A DNA stretch of 64,000 nucleotides from positions 102,062-166,061 of the IMG/VR virus record IMGVR_UViG_3300009506_000019; one strand, given 5' to 3'. The position numbers and the translations under genes were made by a program. Below the pieces are notes generated by a model. The model made no database searches and was not told the DNA's origin. It saw only the letters and a program-made list of their open reading frames with translations. The number at the start of each line of letters is the position of its first letter. Position 1 is the stretch's first letter. This stretch comes from a virus. Of this stretch, positions 7,856 through 17,815 are shown piece by piece.

Positions 7856-10690
7856 CTACACGTTCACAATTGAATCCCCAATGACTACGACTGGCCTAAC
7901 TGTGAAGTTAGATATTTTGGTGTTAATGCTTCTGTCTGTAATGGTCTTGTTGTAGAATCGAAGGATTCCAGGACCATCTTTCAAAGATGTGTTGATTAGG
8001 TTCACACCATCAATGTAGATTTTTATTTGCTTGCCAGCTCTCAGCATTCTGATGGAGAATTGGCTTTTCTGGGTATTGATGAGCTTTTTGTTGATGGTAG
8101 GAATCCCACTGTTGGTGAGCAAGGCCCTAAAATAGGCCCTGTTCACAATGTCTGCTACCATTTCTATGGCGAGCACAACACCATTTGCTCGCATTTCCAT
8201 AGCAGCAAGAATTACTTCACTTTGTGGTGGGCTAGATACTATATTGGCATCCACCTCAAAATCAATTGATATGTCAGCGCCACTTGGCAGATCTCCACTA
8301 TAACTTCTGAGCATCCTGGCCATAGCAGACCCAATGCCAGTTGTTGATAGAGTAAGAATTCCACTTTTAACATTGATTCCAGCAGCGCCTGTTGATTCGT
8401 CATTTACACCATCATCAACAAACAACAATTCACTACCAGCACCGATATCGATATCGCTGGCAAATTCCACCTTAAATGTTTCACCACCAGACAACTCATC
8501 AGAGGTTGGTAGAATATTAGAAATCTGTGGAAATGGATAATATGCGTCTGGGTTCTCGTCCAGCAGCATCTTGCAACTTTTTATTACAATGGCTTTGTCA
8601 CCAGACACAATACTTCCTAATTCAATACTATCGACCGCAGCTGGAACAACAGAGGATGGGCCACCTGTTTGTTTTAATAGATATGGGTCCACAAAGTCTT
8701 CTTTGCCAGAATATAATCTGGCTACTAGATTGTCTTGTGTTCCCTTTATGGATAACCTGAAGAACAGGCTGTCTCCTTTAATGCTGGGTCTGAAGTCATA
8801 TGGTGGAGAATTCACAATGTCATCTAACCACACTTCATGTGTGGAAAAATCAACAGATACTGATGCCACTCCTTGTTCCCCACGTAATAATCTTAATACT
8901 TTTGTCTTCCCAACAACCGCTCCAGCAGACACCACAACATCGAAAAGAACACCAGTTTCGAAATCAAGACCGGCAGCATTCTTTCTGATAAAGCTAGTAC
9001 CAGCAGCGTTTGGAACGGTAGTCATTCCACCAACGCCAAACGTTGGTGTAGAACCTGTACCTGATGTCTGAATGGTAAAATCAGACGGCAAACTTGAAAG
9101 ATCAACTTCTTCCGTATACACTGCCGGGAAGATAAATTGGAAAGTTTGTGGTACGAAAGAATAGATGAATGCGTATGGTGTAGTTTCAAAGGTGTAATTC
9201 ACCTGAGGCATCGTTGTGCCTTGCAGGTCATTGTCGGCATCTATTCGAACAGCGATTACTTGACTAGTTTGAAGAGGATCTTCTGGTACAATGGTAACAT
9301 CATAACCACTGCCATCACCAATCGGCGCGACCACTGAACCAGGACCACTATATCCAGCCTGGAAAATACCACCAATAATAGCTGCCTCGTACCCACTTCC
9401 TTGATCGATGCTTACATCGATAGTTGCAACATCAACACCACCAATGGGATTCGACGCAACCCTAAACTTTATCTGTGTTCCTATGCCAACGTCTGTTTCC
9501 CCCGGCGCAGGATCTTGATTAGATACTGCTGGTTCTTCATATTCAAGATATGATTCATTATTGAACTCAAGCAAACAACATTCGCGAACAGTTGCCGCTT
9601 GTGCTAGAGATTGTGACCAAAGATTAGATAAAGTGCTAGAACTGGAACCTTGTCTTGCACCATGCATGATGGCGTCTGGAACACTAGAGATTCCAGGATT
9701 TTGTGTGGCTGGAGCAAACTTATTTCCAGGACCAAAACTGATAATAGTACCAGTGCCGCTTCTATATGTTTGAAGGTTCCACTGCTGAGCGTCATCCAAC
9801 GCATCACATGCAACACGAGCAAATATGGCATTCCAACCATACAAGTAAGGAGTTGTAATTTCGTTTACGGTATGAGTCGATGTGTCTGAATATACTGTGT
9901 TCAACACAGCCTGGTCATACTTATGGCCACCAAACGTATTCAAACGAACAATGAAAATGTTCGAATATCTATGATCCCACGCATTAGCACCAATAAACTC
10001 TGTTCTGATAGTGAGTGGGGTAGCTGCTGGTGCTGGTAGCACCCACAAACCGTTCATTGTGTAAGACAGATTCGGGTTAGCAGCACCATTATATACATCT
10101 CTCTGCATTTCACAGAGCTGTTGTGCGTTGGTCACATCATAGACACGCATTCCACCGTACGTGCCCTTTGTGCTTCCAGATGGGTTGTCAATTGCCCCAA
10201 AAGCAAAGACTGCATAGTCGCTCGTACCATCAGGCGTAAAGGTTATCGAAGCACCAGGATTATCTGTATATGTGTTGTTGAGATCAGCCTTTGGTGTGGA
10301 GTTTTCATTGAAGAAGTAATCGTAACCTTCAGCTAGATACTCCAGATCAATTGCAATGGCTCTAACGAAATTTGTTTGAGCATTGGTACCAGAATGCTCT
10401 CTTCCTACAATGCCAATATATGTATCTGAAACAGGAGTGAATATGCCCTGGCCATAGAAGTTGTGAGCGCTATCGTCATGTTGCCATCGTCCCTTAAATC
10501 TTGGATCTATGGCACCATCAACTTTCCAATCAATACTAAAATCAGTACCACCAAATCCGTAGGCGTGAGCATTCCATACGATGAAATATTTCTGACCCAA
10601 TACCAGTGTAGTGATGTTGATAGTTTGGTCGGAACTAGTCCAACCAATACTAGAAAGCGAACTGTATCTAAAATCGATTATGCCAGCCAT
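7856..10690 (-). CDS. Large multidomain virion protein with an Ig-like domain and a C-terminal lectin-like domain
   Basis: A 944-residue protein. Residues ~1-380 are beta-rich. Residues ~388-503 contain a bacterial Ig-like (SbsA/Big type) pattern: a Pro-rich lead-in, P-A-P-G-E-T-D-V-x-x-x-T-x-I-x-F, an 'I-I-G-G-I-F-Q' centre and a closing F-E-T-T. The next 106-aa gene is a stand-alone copy of the same domain. Residues ~735-944 look like a LamG/concanavalin-like sandwich. The start shares a base with the preceding stop (TAATG). The position after the baseplate J gene suggests a tail fibre or tip protein. Confidence 0.7.
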   Translation of the reverse strand: MAGIIDFRYSSLSSIGWTSSDQTINITTLVLGQKYFIVWNAHAYGFGGTDFSIDWKVDGAIDPRFKGRWQHDDSAHNFYGQGIFTPVSDTYIGIVGREHSGTNAQTNFVRAIAIDLEYLAEGYDYFFNENSTPKADLNNTYTDNPGASITFTPDGTSDYAVFAFGAIDNPSGSTKGTYGGMRVYDVTNAQQLCEMQRDVYNGAANPNLSYTMNGLWVLPAPAATPLTIRTEFIGANAWDHRYSNIFIVRLNTFGGHKYDQAVLNTVYSDTSTHTVNEITTPYLYGWNAIFARVACDALDDAQQWNLQTYRSGTGTIISFGPGNKFAPATQNPGISSVPDAIMHGARQGSSSSTLSNLWSQSLAQAATVRECCLLEFNNESYLEYEEPAVSNQDPAPGETDVGIGTQIKFRVASNPIGGVDVATIDVSIDQGSGYEAAIIGGIFQAGYSGPGSVVAPIGDGSGYDVTIVPEDPLQTSQVIAVRIDADNDLQGTTMPQVNYTFETTPYAFIYSFVPQTFQFIFPAVYTEEVDLSSLPSDFTIQTSGTGSTPTFGVGGMTTVPNAAGTSFIRKNAAGLDFETGVLFDVVVSAGAVVGKTKVLRLLRGEQGVASVSVDFSTHEVWLDDIVNSPPYDFRPSIKGDSLFFRLSIKGTQDNLVARLYSGKEDFVDPYLLKQTGGPSSVVPAAVDSIELGSIVSGDKAIVIKSCKMLLDENPDAYYPFPQISNILPTSDELSGGETFKVEFASDIDIGAGSELLFVDDGVNDESTGAAGINVKSGILTLSTTGIGSAMARMLRSYSGDLPSGADISIDFEVDANIVSSPPQSEVILAAMEMRANGVVLAIEMVADIVNRAYFRALLTNSGIPTINKKLINTQKSQFSIRMLRAGKQIKIYIDGVNLINTSLKDGPGILRFYNKTITDRSINTKISNFTVRPVVVIGDSIVNV

Positions 10691-11010
10691 TATACCAAGT
10701 CCACGTTTACACCCACTGTGATTCTTTGCCCTTGTGGGTATTCAGGTTCATCGGATGGCCTAATGATCACAACAGTGACATCTGATAAATCTTGAGCACC
10801 AGAATTGTCAATATACTCACCATCGAAACCATTCGAAAACACACCACCAATAATTGGCTCCTCTACCAAGACACCATTGTCAAGAATGACATTCAGGCTG
10901 CTCAAATCAAGAGAGCCCACAGTCTTGATCATTCTAAACACAACTTCTGCGTTCAGAGGAACGTTTATGTCTCCATCTCCGGGAGACACTGCTGAGAACA
11001 ATACAGACAT
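10690..11010 (-). CDS. Stand-alone Ig-like domain protein
   Basis: A 106-residue protein equivalent to the Ig-like domain inside the following 944-aa protein: both have an S-P-G-D/P-A-P-G-E opening, an 'x-V-x-F-R-x' strand, a 'P-I-I-G-G-V-F' or 'A-I-I-G-G-I-F' centre and a 'D-V-T-V/I-V' strand. Its start overlaps the baseplate J stop. It may cap or attach the larger fibre to the baseplate periphery. Homology to the neighbour is seen directly; the role is inferred. Confidence 0.65.
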   Translation of the reverse strand: MSVLFSAVSPGDGDINVPLNAEVVFRMIKTVGSLDLSSLNVILDNGVLVEEPIIGGVFSNGFDGEYIDNSGAQDLSDVTVVIIRPSDEPEYPQGQRITVGVNVDLV

Positions 11011-12416
11011 TACGCCACCAACGTTATATCACCAGAGGCGATTCTTGCAAATTCGTTTTTGTCAATTTCAATGTCGGCGTTTGCTGTTCCCCCAACCCTG
11101 TCAAGTACCTGGAAGACAAAGTTGTCAACACCAGATATATTTCGCACTACAGCTTGAATGTCGCTCTTTTCAACGGCTTCACCCAATCCAAGGCTGTTGA
11201 TGTAGTCAATGACAGCATCCACAACTGTTGACTGGATAGTAGTAAAGGAGAACCCAGGTAGAACTACCAACCTTGCTGTCAAGGTTGTATCTACCTGTGT
11301 GCCTGTTCTAATAAGCGGGTCTTGCCCACCAACATTTGTGTCCGCACTGTCCAATGCTGCTTGGATGTTTGCTACCAGAACATCTTGTTGATAGTCGATA
11401 TTGATTGAGCTTCCGATGGCAGGTGTGGTACCAGACGGCAAAAAGCGAATGCCGTCCTCTGCACGAACACTGTTGGCTACACCGGTTGTATCCTTCACGA
11501 ATTCATAATCTACCCCAAGGGTATATCCAGGAACATTTACTATATTCTGTACAGGTTGATTATCTAGCACAATAAGCTGACCAATACCTAGGAATTCAGC
11601 TTCATCAGATCTGGTCAGGTTCTGTGATCCAGTAATAAACACATCGATTGCGCCAGAGTCTTCACCAGATCTGGTAATCAAAGGATCACCAGCAAACACA
11701 ACCAACACATCACCAGCGTCTTGAAAACGACTCTTAATGAATAAACGCAAGCCATTTTGTACACCAAGCTGAGATCCCACAATAGAGATGGAATATCTCT
11801 CCAACAAGTCTGCGTTGGTCTCTCTATCAGTGACGATTGAAGATCTGCTTTTATTTTCCACCGAATCGAAGCCAGACAACGGACGAAGTGGTCTATTAAT
11901 CTTTCCAGGACCAACCTCACCAATCTTCCCGGAAGTGGTGGCTTGTACAGCCACTTCAAGCTCATACCGTTCTGTTTCGAGGTTGTAGTAAGAGGCAGCC
12001 GATGCCACAGGCATCGTTTTTGATTCTGTGGTTACAAACACAACAGTCTCACCAGTCTCTTCGTCTGGCGTGGTTGCGATCGGAAAGTTCTTCTGAACAG
12101 TAGTATCAATTTGAGGAGCAGTTGCTCTAGAAAATATAACTGTAGTGCTGGAACGACCGCCCTCGTTTCGAGTCAAAAACTCATTGTACACAAATGCTTC
12201 GACATCGATATCATCAAATTCTTCTTGTCCTTCTAATAGAATCAGCTGCGATACATTTCTGATTCTGTCATTCTGATTTTCAAGCACCAATGCGGTGGGT
12301 TGAACAACGATGTCCGGAATTGGGCCAATTTCAGTGTCATGACCCTCGTTTCGGTCTTGTATGCCAACATTCAGATCGTTAGCAAACTGATCCGCTGTAA
12401 TTTTTGGTACAGGCAT
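11010..12416 (-). CDS. Baseplate J-like protein (wedge component)
   Basis: A 468-residue protein with the layout of the baseplate J / T4 gp6-like family. The N-terminal part handles attachment. A middle segment has the typical A-x-x-x-G-x-x-G-N/E-V-G-P-G-x-I and 'T-D-R-E-T-N-A-D-L-L-E-R' loop, where the family usually carries 'G-x-D-x-E-S-D-x-x-x-R-x-R'. The C-terminus carries an 'A-V-I-D-Y-I-N-S-L-G-L-G-E-A-V-x-x-S-D-I-x-A-V' segment, a hallmark of this family. These proteins form the wedge ring of contractile-tail baseplates. It lies directly after a gp25-like gene, as in most myoviruses. Confidence 0.85.
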   Translation of the reverse strand: MPVPKITADQFANDLNVGIQDRNEGHDTEIGPIPDIVVQPTALVLENQNDRIRNVSQLILLEGQEEFDDIDVEAFVYNEFLTRNEGGRSSTTVIFSRATAPQIDTTVQKNFPIATTPDEETGETVVFVTTESKTMPVASAASYYNLETERYELEVAVQATTSGKIGEVGPGKINRPLRPLSGFDSVENKSRSSIVTDRETNADLLERYSISIVGSQLGVQNGLRLFIKSRFQDAGDVLVVFAGDPLITRSGEDSGAIDVFITGSQNLTRSDEAEFLGIGQLIVLDNQPVQNIVNVPGYTLGVDYEFVKDTTGVANSVRAEDGIRFLPSGTTPAIGSSINIDYQQDVLVANIQAALDSADTNVGGQDPLIRTGTQVDTTLTARLVVLPGFSFTTIQSTVVDAVIDYINSLGLGEAVEKSDIQAVVRNISGVDNFVFQVLDRVGGTANADIEIDKNEFARIASGDITLVA

Positions 12417-12419
12417 CGC

Positions 12420-12860
12420 TTACCCCACTACTCCCGATATTTCAGTGTTCCCTTTATCGGCAGTTCTAACACCAAGCCTAAAACGAAAATCGGTCTTATT
12501 ACCTTCTGGTATGATTTGCAATCTAGATATAGAATAAAATCGTTCGCTTCTTGGCCTGATGGCTGGTCTTTTGTTCTGCTGTTTCAGCATGAAAGAAAAC
12601 ATACCTCTTATTTGTCTGTTAATCAATATAGAAATAGTTGCACTGCCGAATTGAGGCACAGTGCCAACCAAGTTCTGAAGTGCAGCTGTGGTGCCATTAC
12701 GTACACGCTCGAGAGACAACCCACGTCTCAAATCTTGTAGTGTCTTCTCCCTCGATTTTGCCTTGTCCTCTTCGTTGACAGGATTCCCAATCAACTTTGG
12801 TCTACCATTGCTGGCATTCACGACCACATCACCATTTGATATTTTCAGTGTAGTGGCCAT
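12420..12860 (-). CDS. Baseplate wedge protein, gp25/W-like candidate
   Basis: I start this 146-residue protein at 12860 (MATTLKIS), which has a GGAGGT site 5 bases upstream; an upstream in-frame start at 12881 would overlap the preceding gene and lacks a site. The central segment (L-R-R-G-L-S-x-E-R-x-R-N, then V-P-Q-F-G-S, then I-x-x-Q-I-R-G-M) and the placement directly before baseplate J fit a small wedge protein of the gp25 family, but the family's E-P-R motif is not evident. The call rests mainly on order. Confidence 0.5.
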   Translation of the reverse strand: MATTLKISNGDVVVNASNGRPKLIGNPVNEEDKAKSREKTLQDLRRGLSLERVRNGTTAALQNLVGTVPQFGSATISILINRQIRGMFSFMLKQQNKRPAIRPRSERFYSISRLQIIPEGNKTDFRFRLGVRTADKGNTEISGVVG

Positions 12861-12862
12861 GA

Positions 12863-13315
12863 TCAACCTCCGGACAAACAAGCATCTATAATTGTAGAGA
12901 TGTTTGTAAACTGGTCAATTGCCGCGTTCAATTCGTTCACGATTGCATTCAATTCATCCCTATAACTGAGAAGTCGAGTCAACTCAAATAATAAATCATT
13001 GGTTGTGCTCAACGCAACATCAATCGATTGCTGTAGATTTAGATTAAAAAAGCCAAGATCAACACATTGACTGATTTGATTCAACGGGATCAGATATGCG
13101 GATTGTTTTACTTCTTCAACCACAGCATTCGCTGCTTGTTGGACCGCTTGAACCGGCAGAGCCAGAATATCATACTGAAGAAGCTGCGTCTGGAACACAA
13201 CAATTTGAGCTTCCAGAATAGCAACTTGACCATCTATCAGAGCTTGGATACTTCGCAGCGCAGAATCCGATAAGGAGCAAAGTATCTGTTTAACACATGG
13301 ATTCAGTTCTGCCAT
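12863..13315 (-). CDS. Helical baseplate-associated protein
   Basis: A 150-residue, almost wholly alpha-helical protein with long runs of Leu/Ile/Ala and Asn/Gln and three Cys (residues 7, 12 and 86). It has no membrane-length hydrophobic run. Helical bundles of this kind occur as small baseplate or hub-wedge connectors. It lies between the spike-region genes and the gp25-like gene, with a 2-base gap to the latter. No family recognised. Confidence 0.6.
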   Translation of the reverse strand: MAELNPCVKQILCSLSDSALRSIQALIDGQVAILEAQIVVFQTQLLQYDILALPVQAVQQAANAVVEEVKQSAYLIPLNQISQCVDLGFFNLNLQQSIDVALSTTNDLLFELTRLLSYRDELNAIVNELNAAIDQFTNISTIIDACLSGG

Positions 13316-13322
13316 AAGTCAC

Positions 13323-13823
13323 TCACGTGATTGGTACTGTGCCACCAACAGAAAGCACCCACAATCCACCTGTTGCGTTAGCTCCACCAAGAGCCGCTGC
13401 TGTTGCGGTAGCAGCCTGTGCTCTTGTTGTAGTGGGGAGTATGTTTGTTGGAAATACAGAAGGCAGAACCACAGCCGCAATAGTTGCTACGGCTGGTGGT
13501 GGTGTTGCAGAAGCTGCTCCAGCATACAAAGAAGCAGCTGCTGCTGAAATTCCCACCCACGCCTGCACAAAACCTGCTTGTAACTTTAACGGTCCTTGAG
13601 GGGGAGGAGGTGGCGGATCTCCACCAGGATCTGATAATCCAACCATTGCTGTCTTGATGGCCCCTTCAAGACCCTGAATAATACTATCTGTTCCAGGTAA
13701 TCGATCCATTCCAAGGAAAAAGGCAATCATCGCAGCAGCCCATGCATCAATGGCTTCTTGCTCAGTGCCATATTCACCGAGTAGAGGATCTTCAAGTTCT
13801 GTTATGGTACTAGCCATTGGCAT
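13323..13823 (-). CDS. Ala/Pro-rich baseplate or tail protein
   Basis: The gene is taken from the ATG at 13823 (MPMASTITE), just past the previous stop at 13828; the longer frame from 13946 begins with 41 residues that read the spike gene out of frame. The 166-residue protein has a helical N-terminal half (A-I-D-A-W-A-A-A-M), a run of six prolines, then an Ala-rich hydrophobic half ending in G-G-T-V-P-I-T. Similar low-complexity proteins lie beside spike genes in other myoviruses. The function is unknown; association with the spike is inferred from order. Confidence 0.6.
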   Translation of the reverse strand: MPMASTITELEDPLLGEYGTEQEAIDAWAAAMIAFFLGMDRLPGTDSIIQGLEGAIKTAMVGLSDPGGDPPPPPPQGPLKLQAGFVQAWVGISAAAASLYAGAASATPPPAVATIAAVVLPSVFPTNILPTTTRAQAATATAAALGGANATGGLWVLSVGGTVPIT

Positions 13824-13827
13824 TTTA

Positions 13828-14979
13828 CTATCCGTCCGGGATGTTGAGTTTTGTAGAATTAATAGCCGAATCCCAATCCGGCATCTGCACCAACACCGAT
13901 GGTGTTCCACTAGGACCAACACCAGTAGGATGAACATGTGTATCAAACGTATTCATCTTTGTTTGAAGTTGTCCCCACAAAGCCTGCAGATGATCCGCGA
14001 TGGCAACCGCAACCTCCGGTGCTCCTGTTAGAGAAATGTAGAATTGCCCAGACGCGCCATCGATATCAACACTTGTCTGGTCTGTCTTCCATTGAACATA
14101 GGTTGCTGGCTGAGACTGCTCTATGTTTACATTCCCAAGATTATCAATCAATAAACTGAATACTTCGAGAGCATCTGCGCCATCACCCAAGCTAATCTTG
14201 CCCCTGAGCGGAAAACCAGAAGGCCCAAGTTCTGGTATATTTGTGCTATCCAAGATGTCGCCAAAATGAATCTTGGCTCGAGATTGTACGCTTGGCGTAC
14301 CGGTCGGCAATGGGAAGTTAACATCAACTAAAAATTCTTTGTATATGCCACTGCTTGCGGGGGTTTCATCTTGATCCGTTGGTACTTTCTTTCGAAATAC
14401 GGTGCCAAACCGCATTTCAGCTGTCTCGGACGAATAGTGATACTCAGAAGCTTTGGATTCTAACCGATATGCTTGCTTATTGAGCTTAATAAACGCTTGG
14501 CCTCCGGAGAGATAGAGAGTTCCTTGATTTGATCCATGGATATATGCGTCACCACTCGATTTGAAGTCAAATTCACCAGGACGCAATTCCCTGAACACGG
14601 CAAACCCAGCAATCCCATCATCGGCAAATTTCTTGAGTTGCTGCCACCCCTCTTGCGGTAATTCTTCCCCACTGGCATTTATGTCGTATCCCATGATAAT
14701 GGGAGAGTCATCATTTCTGTAAGCAACATGCACGTTCTCCCCGCCAAAGGGCATATACCTGCCCCATGCAGATTGCCTTCCCTTACCAGAAAACCACAAT
14801 GGTGGCACGGTTATATTTCTAGTGCCATGCACCTCTAATGTGTTTACCTGGCCTTTTCCATTTGGTGGATCAATAGAGGCCAACTTCCCACGCACAATGC
14901 GTGACAAGTAGCGAGCGCCATCTCTGGTACCCATGTAACCAGTAGAATCTTCGCCTGGATATGAGTCTCTTCCTGCCAT
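13828..14979 (-). CDS. Baseplate central spike protein (gpV/gp5-like OB fold)
   Basis: A 383-residue protein. Residues ~20-100 read as the OB-fold of phage spikes: 'x-R-G-K-L-A-S-I-D-P-P', then 'G-x-V-N-T-L-E-V', then a hydrophobic strand ending P-P-L-W, 'G-E-N-V-H-V-A-Y' and 'S-P-I-I-M-G-Y'. The C-terminal half contains repeated short beta segments (S-G-D-A-Y-I-H-G, T-L-Y-L-S-G-G, A-F-I-K-L-N), typical of a trimeric beta-helical spike. It follows the hub gene with a TAATG junction. The role is membrane piercing at the tip of the tail tube. Confidence 0.8.
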   Translation of the reverse strand: MAGRDSYPGEDSTGYMGTRDGARYLSRIVRGKLASIDPPNGKGQVNTLEVHGTRNITVPPLWFSGKGRQSAWGRYMPFGGENVHVAYRNDDSPIIMGYDINASGEELPQEGWQQLKKFADDGIAGFAVFRELRPGEFDFKSSGDAYIHGSNQGTLYLSGGQAFIKLNKQAYRLESKASEYHYSSETAEMRFGTVFRKKVPTDQDETPASSGIYKEFLVDVNFPLPTGTPSVQSRAKIHFGDILDSTNIPELGPSGFPLRGKISLGDGADALEVFSLLIDNLGNVNIEQSQPATYVQWKTDQTSVDIDGASGQFYISLTGAPEVAVAIADHLQALWGQLQTKMNTFDTHVHPTGVGPSGTPSVLVQMPDWDSAINSTKLNIPDG

Positions 14980-17054
14980 TATCCCGCACTCGGAGTAGCT
15001 GTGTTGTTTCCAGAATCAGCATCCACCAGCTTAAACAACAACTTGTAGTTCAATGGTCTGCTTGGTAGTCCTCCAATCGTTGCGTACACAGGATTACCGC
15101 TTTTATCTAGTAATCCATCCCAACCACGAAGATAGCCTATATTAATGCGTGTGTCCACGCTGCCACCCATTCCCCACTTAATTGAATGTCTTAGTGAGGA
15201 TGTGGTTCCTATGCAATTGCGTTGAGTGATAAATATTGGTCTGTTCAACCACAAACCAAAATTTGGAAGTGCGTTGATACCCATATTTCTGGAATCTGCG
15301 TTCATCTTGTTCAGGGTTATATGAGCATATGCATGCGCTGCCTCTTTGGTGATAATGATACCTTTAGGATCTGTTTGCTCCAGCCTCAGGCCATACAATG
15401 GCACAAGATGTTTCAATGTTATGACAGCCCCAGACTGAAATTCTTTAGCTAGACCCAATTCAGCATAACCTTGTGCAATGTTGAAATGGCCAACTATTTG
15501 CGTTCTGACTTTTTCGTCAGTGATTTGCTTGCTAAAGTTTATTGTGTCGCGTTTGGTGATGACATACCTACTACCAAATGGCCCACGTGTGTCTGTTTCA
15601 TTCACCAAAGTGAATAGACGGCCATTGTCTATAGTTACAAGCTTGGCGCTTTCTTCCAGCGACCAGTCGTCTGGATCAAAATCATACAGAGGAAATTCAC
15701 AAATCAAATCTCCCTTGGGTGATTCATAAAATACAAATTCTATCCTCTCAATAGAGTCAAAGATTATACGAAGCCTACTTGAAAATTCTGTCTGCATCGC
15801 AGGATTTTTGAGTATATCCCTTAATGTCGCTTCTCTATTCACAGAAGGATGAAATGACGCTGGCAACAAAAGTAAAAGACGACCACCATCAACAGGAAAG
15901 TCTTGTGGATTTTCACCGATAATGGTTATTACTGAGGTTGGATCTGGTGTACCATCACCATACCTGACAACATCATTCATGTATGGAGTGCTGTCACCAT
16001 TTTCAATAATCATCTCCTCTATGTCTGTTATTTTGACTTCATGATCTATGAGCGATTGCCATTGAGATAGATCCTCAATTGGTGTTATGTTTATACCCTT
16101 GAGCGCGTCCTCAACTCCACCACTAGAGGTTGGACCGTATTCCAAAACAGCTGAACGTTTATAGCTGAAGTTCCCGACACCACCTATTGTGGCCTGCGCC
16201 ACAGCAGCACCAACGGGGCTATCCCTACGTAGGGAAAACTTGTCGTCATTTTCAGGATCGTTACCAAACACTATGAAGAACAGAAGTTCAGGCAACGTTA
16301 GATTTGCAAGACCAGAACTCCAGAATGTTCTGACCACAACGTCAAGTTCTTCTTGCTTGATAGCGTTGATGTCAATAATACCTGGGTTGAATGTAACACG
16401 AGCGTATCTAAATTGCTTGAGGGGGCCTTCTCCGCCAATAGTCAAGATTCTTTGATTGTTTTCATCGACATTATCATCGAAATTGCTAACAAAACCAGCA
16501 AACATATGATACCAGCGAGTTGGTACATATGGATCTCTGAAAAAGACACGTATCGGATCGTTTGGGTGAAATATTGGATCTTCAGCTTGGAATGGATACC
16601 TAAACGCATCTCCTATCAACGGATTGAGAGATGATTCCTGACCATCTACTTCTGGAGCTGCGACGTTTGGTACTCTTACTGTTATCTTTCTGCCAACAAC
16701 TGTTCGTTTTATTTCTGGTGTTATATATTGAACATTGTATAAAATCGCATCTTCGATATCTTGTTCATCAACATAGATTTCCGTTAGTTTGTCTGGGTCT
16801 TGTCCTGCCTCAACTAACTTACTTATCTTTCTTTGAAAGGCCAATTGAGTTACATCTGTGAATATAGTAGTAAGATCAGTTGTGGTGTAGACATATTTAT
16901 CGTCTGGATTTGCGAGTGTGATAGTGCATGTGTTTGGAGCACGACCTTTGTTCCAATCAACATCTACATCCAACACGTCTTCGGTAACATCAACACCGAA
17001 AATAAAAACCCGAAACGCCGGGAAGGCGTGTCTGACTTGTCCACGTGTTGTCAT
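14979..17054 (-). CDS. Baseplate hub protein (gp27/gpD-like)
   Basis: A 691-residue protein. The opening 'V-F-I-F-G-V-D-V-T-E-D-V-L-D-V-D-V' strand pair followed by 'P-N-T-C-T-I-T-L-A-N-P-D-D-K-Y' is characteristic of hub proteins of contractile tails, where the N-terminal domain mimics the tail-tube fold. The long middle region has mixed alpha/beta character. It is followed at once by the spike gene, the order expected for a hub-spike pair. It overlaps the preceding gene by 4 bases. Confidence 0.75.
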   Translation of the reverse strand: MTTRGQVRHAFPAFRVFIFGVDVTEDVLDVDVDWNKGRAPNTCTITLANPDDKYVYTTTDLTTIFTDVTQLAFQRKISKLVEAGQDPDKLTEIYVDEQDIEDAILYNVQYITPEIKRTVVGRKITVRVPNVAAPEVDGQESSLNPLIGDAFRYPFQAEDPIFHPNDPIRVFFRDPYVPTRWYHMFAGFVSNFDDNVDENNQRILTIGGEGPLKQFRYARVTFNPGIIDINAIKQEELDVVVRTFWSSGLANLTLPELLFFIVFGNDPENDDKFSLRRDSPVGAAVAQATIGGVGNFSYKRSAVLEYGPTSSGGVEDALKGINITPIEDLSQWQSLIDHEVKITDIEEMIIENGDSTPYMNDVVRYGDGTPDPTSVITIIGENPQDFPVDGGRLLLLLPASFHPSVNREATLRDILKNPAMQTEFSSRLRIIFDSIERIEFVFYESPKGDLICEFPLYDFDPDDWSLEESAKLVTIDNGRLFTLVNETDTRGPFGSRYVITKRDTINFSKQITDEKVRTQIVGHFNIAQGYAELGLAKEFQSGAVITLKHLVPLYGLRLEQTDPKGIIITKEAAHAYAHITLNKMNADSRNMGINALPNFGLWLNRPIFITQRNCIGTTSSLRHSIKWGMGGSVDTRINIGYLRGWDGLLDKSGNPVYATIGGLPSRPLNYKLLFKLVDADSGNNTATPSAG

Positions 17055-17815
17055 GTCTGCCCAGCTGTACGCCTTGTGTCAATGGTTAATTCTTGAATCT
17101 GTGTTGGGAGTTCTGACAGCGGCGGTACAACCTCCTGCACTGTGAACGACATCGAATAGTCGCGTGTGAACGGCTTGTCTGCATTCTCAGAAAATTCAAG
17201 TACATTACTGTAATGACCAATCAGATAGATTTGAACTGGTATACCAACAGACGCATACATAATCAAAAACTCATTGCGTGTGTTATCATCCAACAACATC
17301 GCTTCCCTGGTAAGCGCCCAAAGATTGTGCCAAATGAGTAACTTTCTGTTGGCTCCGGTGTTATATCCTCCCTGAGTAGAAAACAAACCACGATCGGTGG
17401 TTACGTCGCCTCTGATATCGAGATTTCCAGTGTTTCCTCTGAAGTCCAGAGTGAGGATATCGTTGTTCTCACCCTTTGAATTTGTAAAATGAAAGAATAC
17501 ACTACCTTCTTGTGTGTCTCGCTTGGTAATGCGTTTTGGCTGACGAAAGTTAATACTGTTGGGATTTACAGCCATCTCTATTGAGATGAGTTCTCCACCA
17601 GGAGCTGACAACGGATTGGTAGTAGACAAAAATTCAAGTGCACTGGCTGTATTTTCGGTTCCGGAAATTCTTGCAGATGGATCAATGCCTCCAGTACGCA
17701 ATCTCTTCAAAGAAGTAAATGTCATTGGAACACGGTTTGGGTCCGTGAACGATTTTCCGCCCTCACCAAATATTGTTTGACCGAGGGCAGATGTAAAATC
17801 AGGTATAAGCGTCAT
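17051..17815 (-). CDS. Baseplate/tail-tube initiator-type protein
   Basis: The start at 17815 (MTLIPDFT) shares a base with the tape-measure stop (TAATG); the longer frame from 17851 reads into the tape-measure gene. The 254-residue protein has a beta-rich middle ('E-M-A-V-N-P-N-S-I-N-F-R-Q-P-K-R-I-T-K-R') followed by 'L-L-I-W-H-N-L-W-A-L-T-R-E-A-M' and 'Y-S-M-S-F-T-V'. Genes between tape measure and hub in contractile phages usually encode the baseplate protein that nucleates the tube. That role is inferred from position; no catalytic motif is seen. Confidence 0.6.
   Translation of the reverse strand: MTLIPDFTSALGQTIFGEGGKSFTDPNRVPMTFTSLKRLRTGGIDPSARISGTENTASALEFLSTTNPLSAPGGELISIEMAVNPNSINFRQPKRITKRDTQEGSVFFHFTNSKGENNDILTLDFRGNTGNLDIRGDVTTDRGLFSTQGGYNTGANRKLLIWHNLWALTREAMLLDDNTRNEFLIMYASVGIPVQIYLIGHYSNVLEFSENADKPFTRDYSMSFTVQEVVPPLSELPTQIQELTIDTRRTAGQT

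Noticed and set aside
13824-13946. 41-residue N-terminal extension of the Ala/Pro-rich protein
   Set aside because: Cys/Arg/Leu-rich, read out of frame from the spike gene; ATG 13823 lies just after the spike stop.
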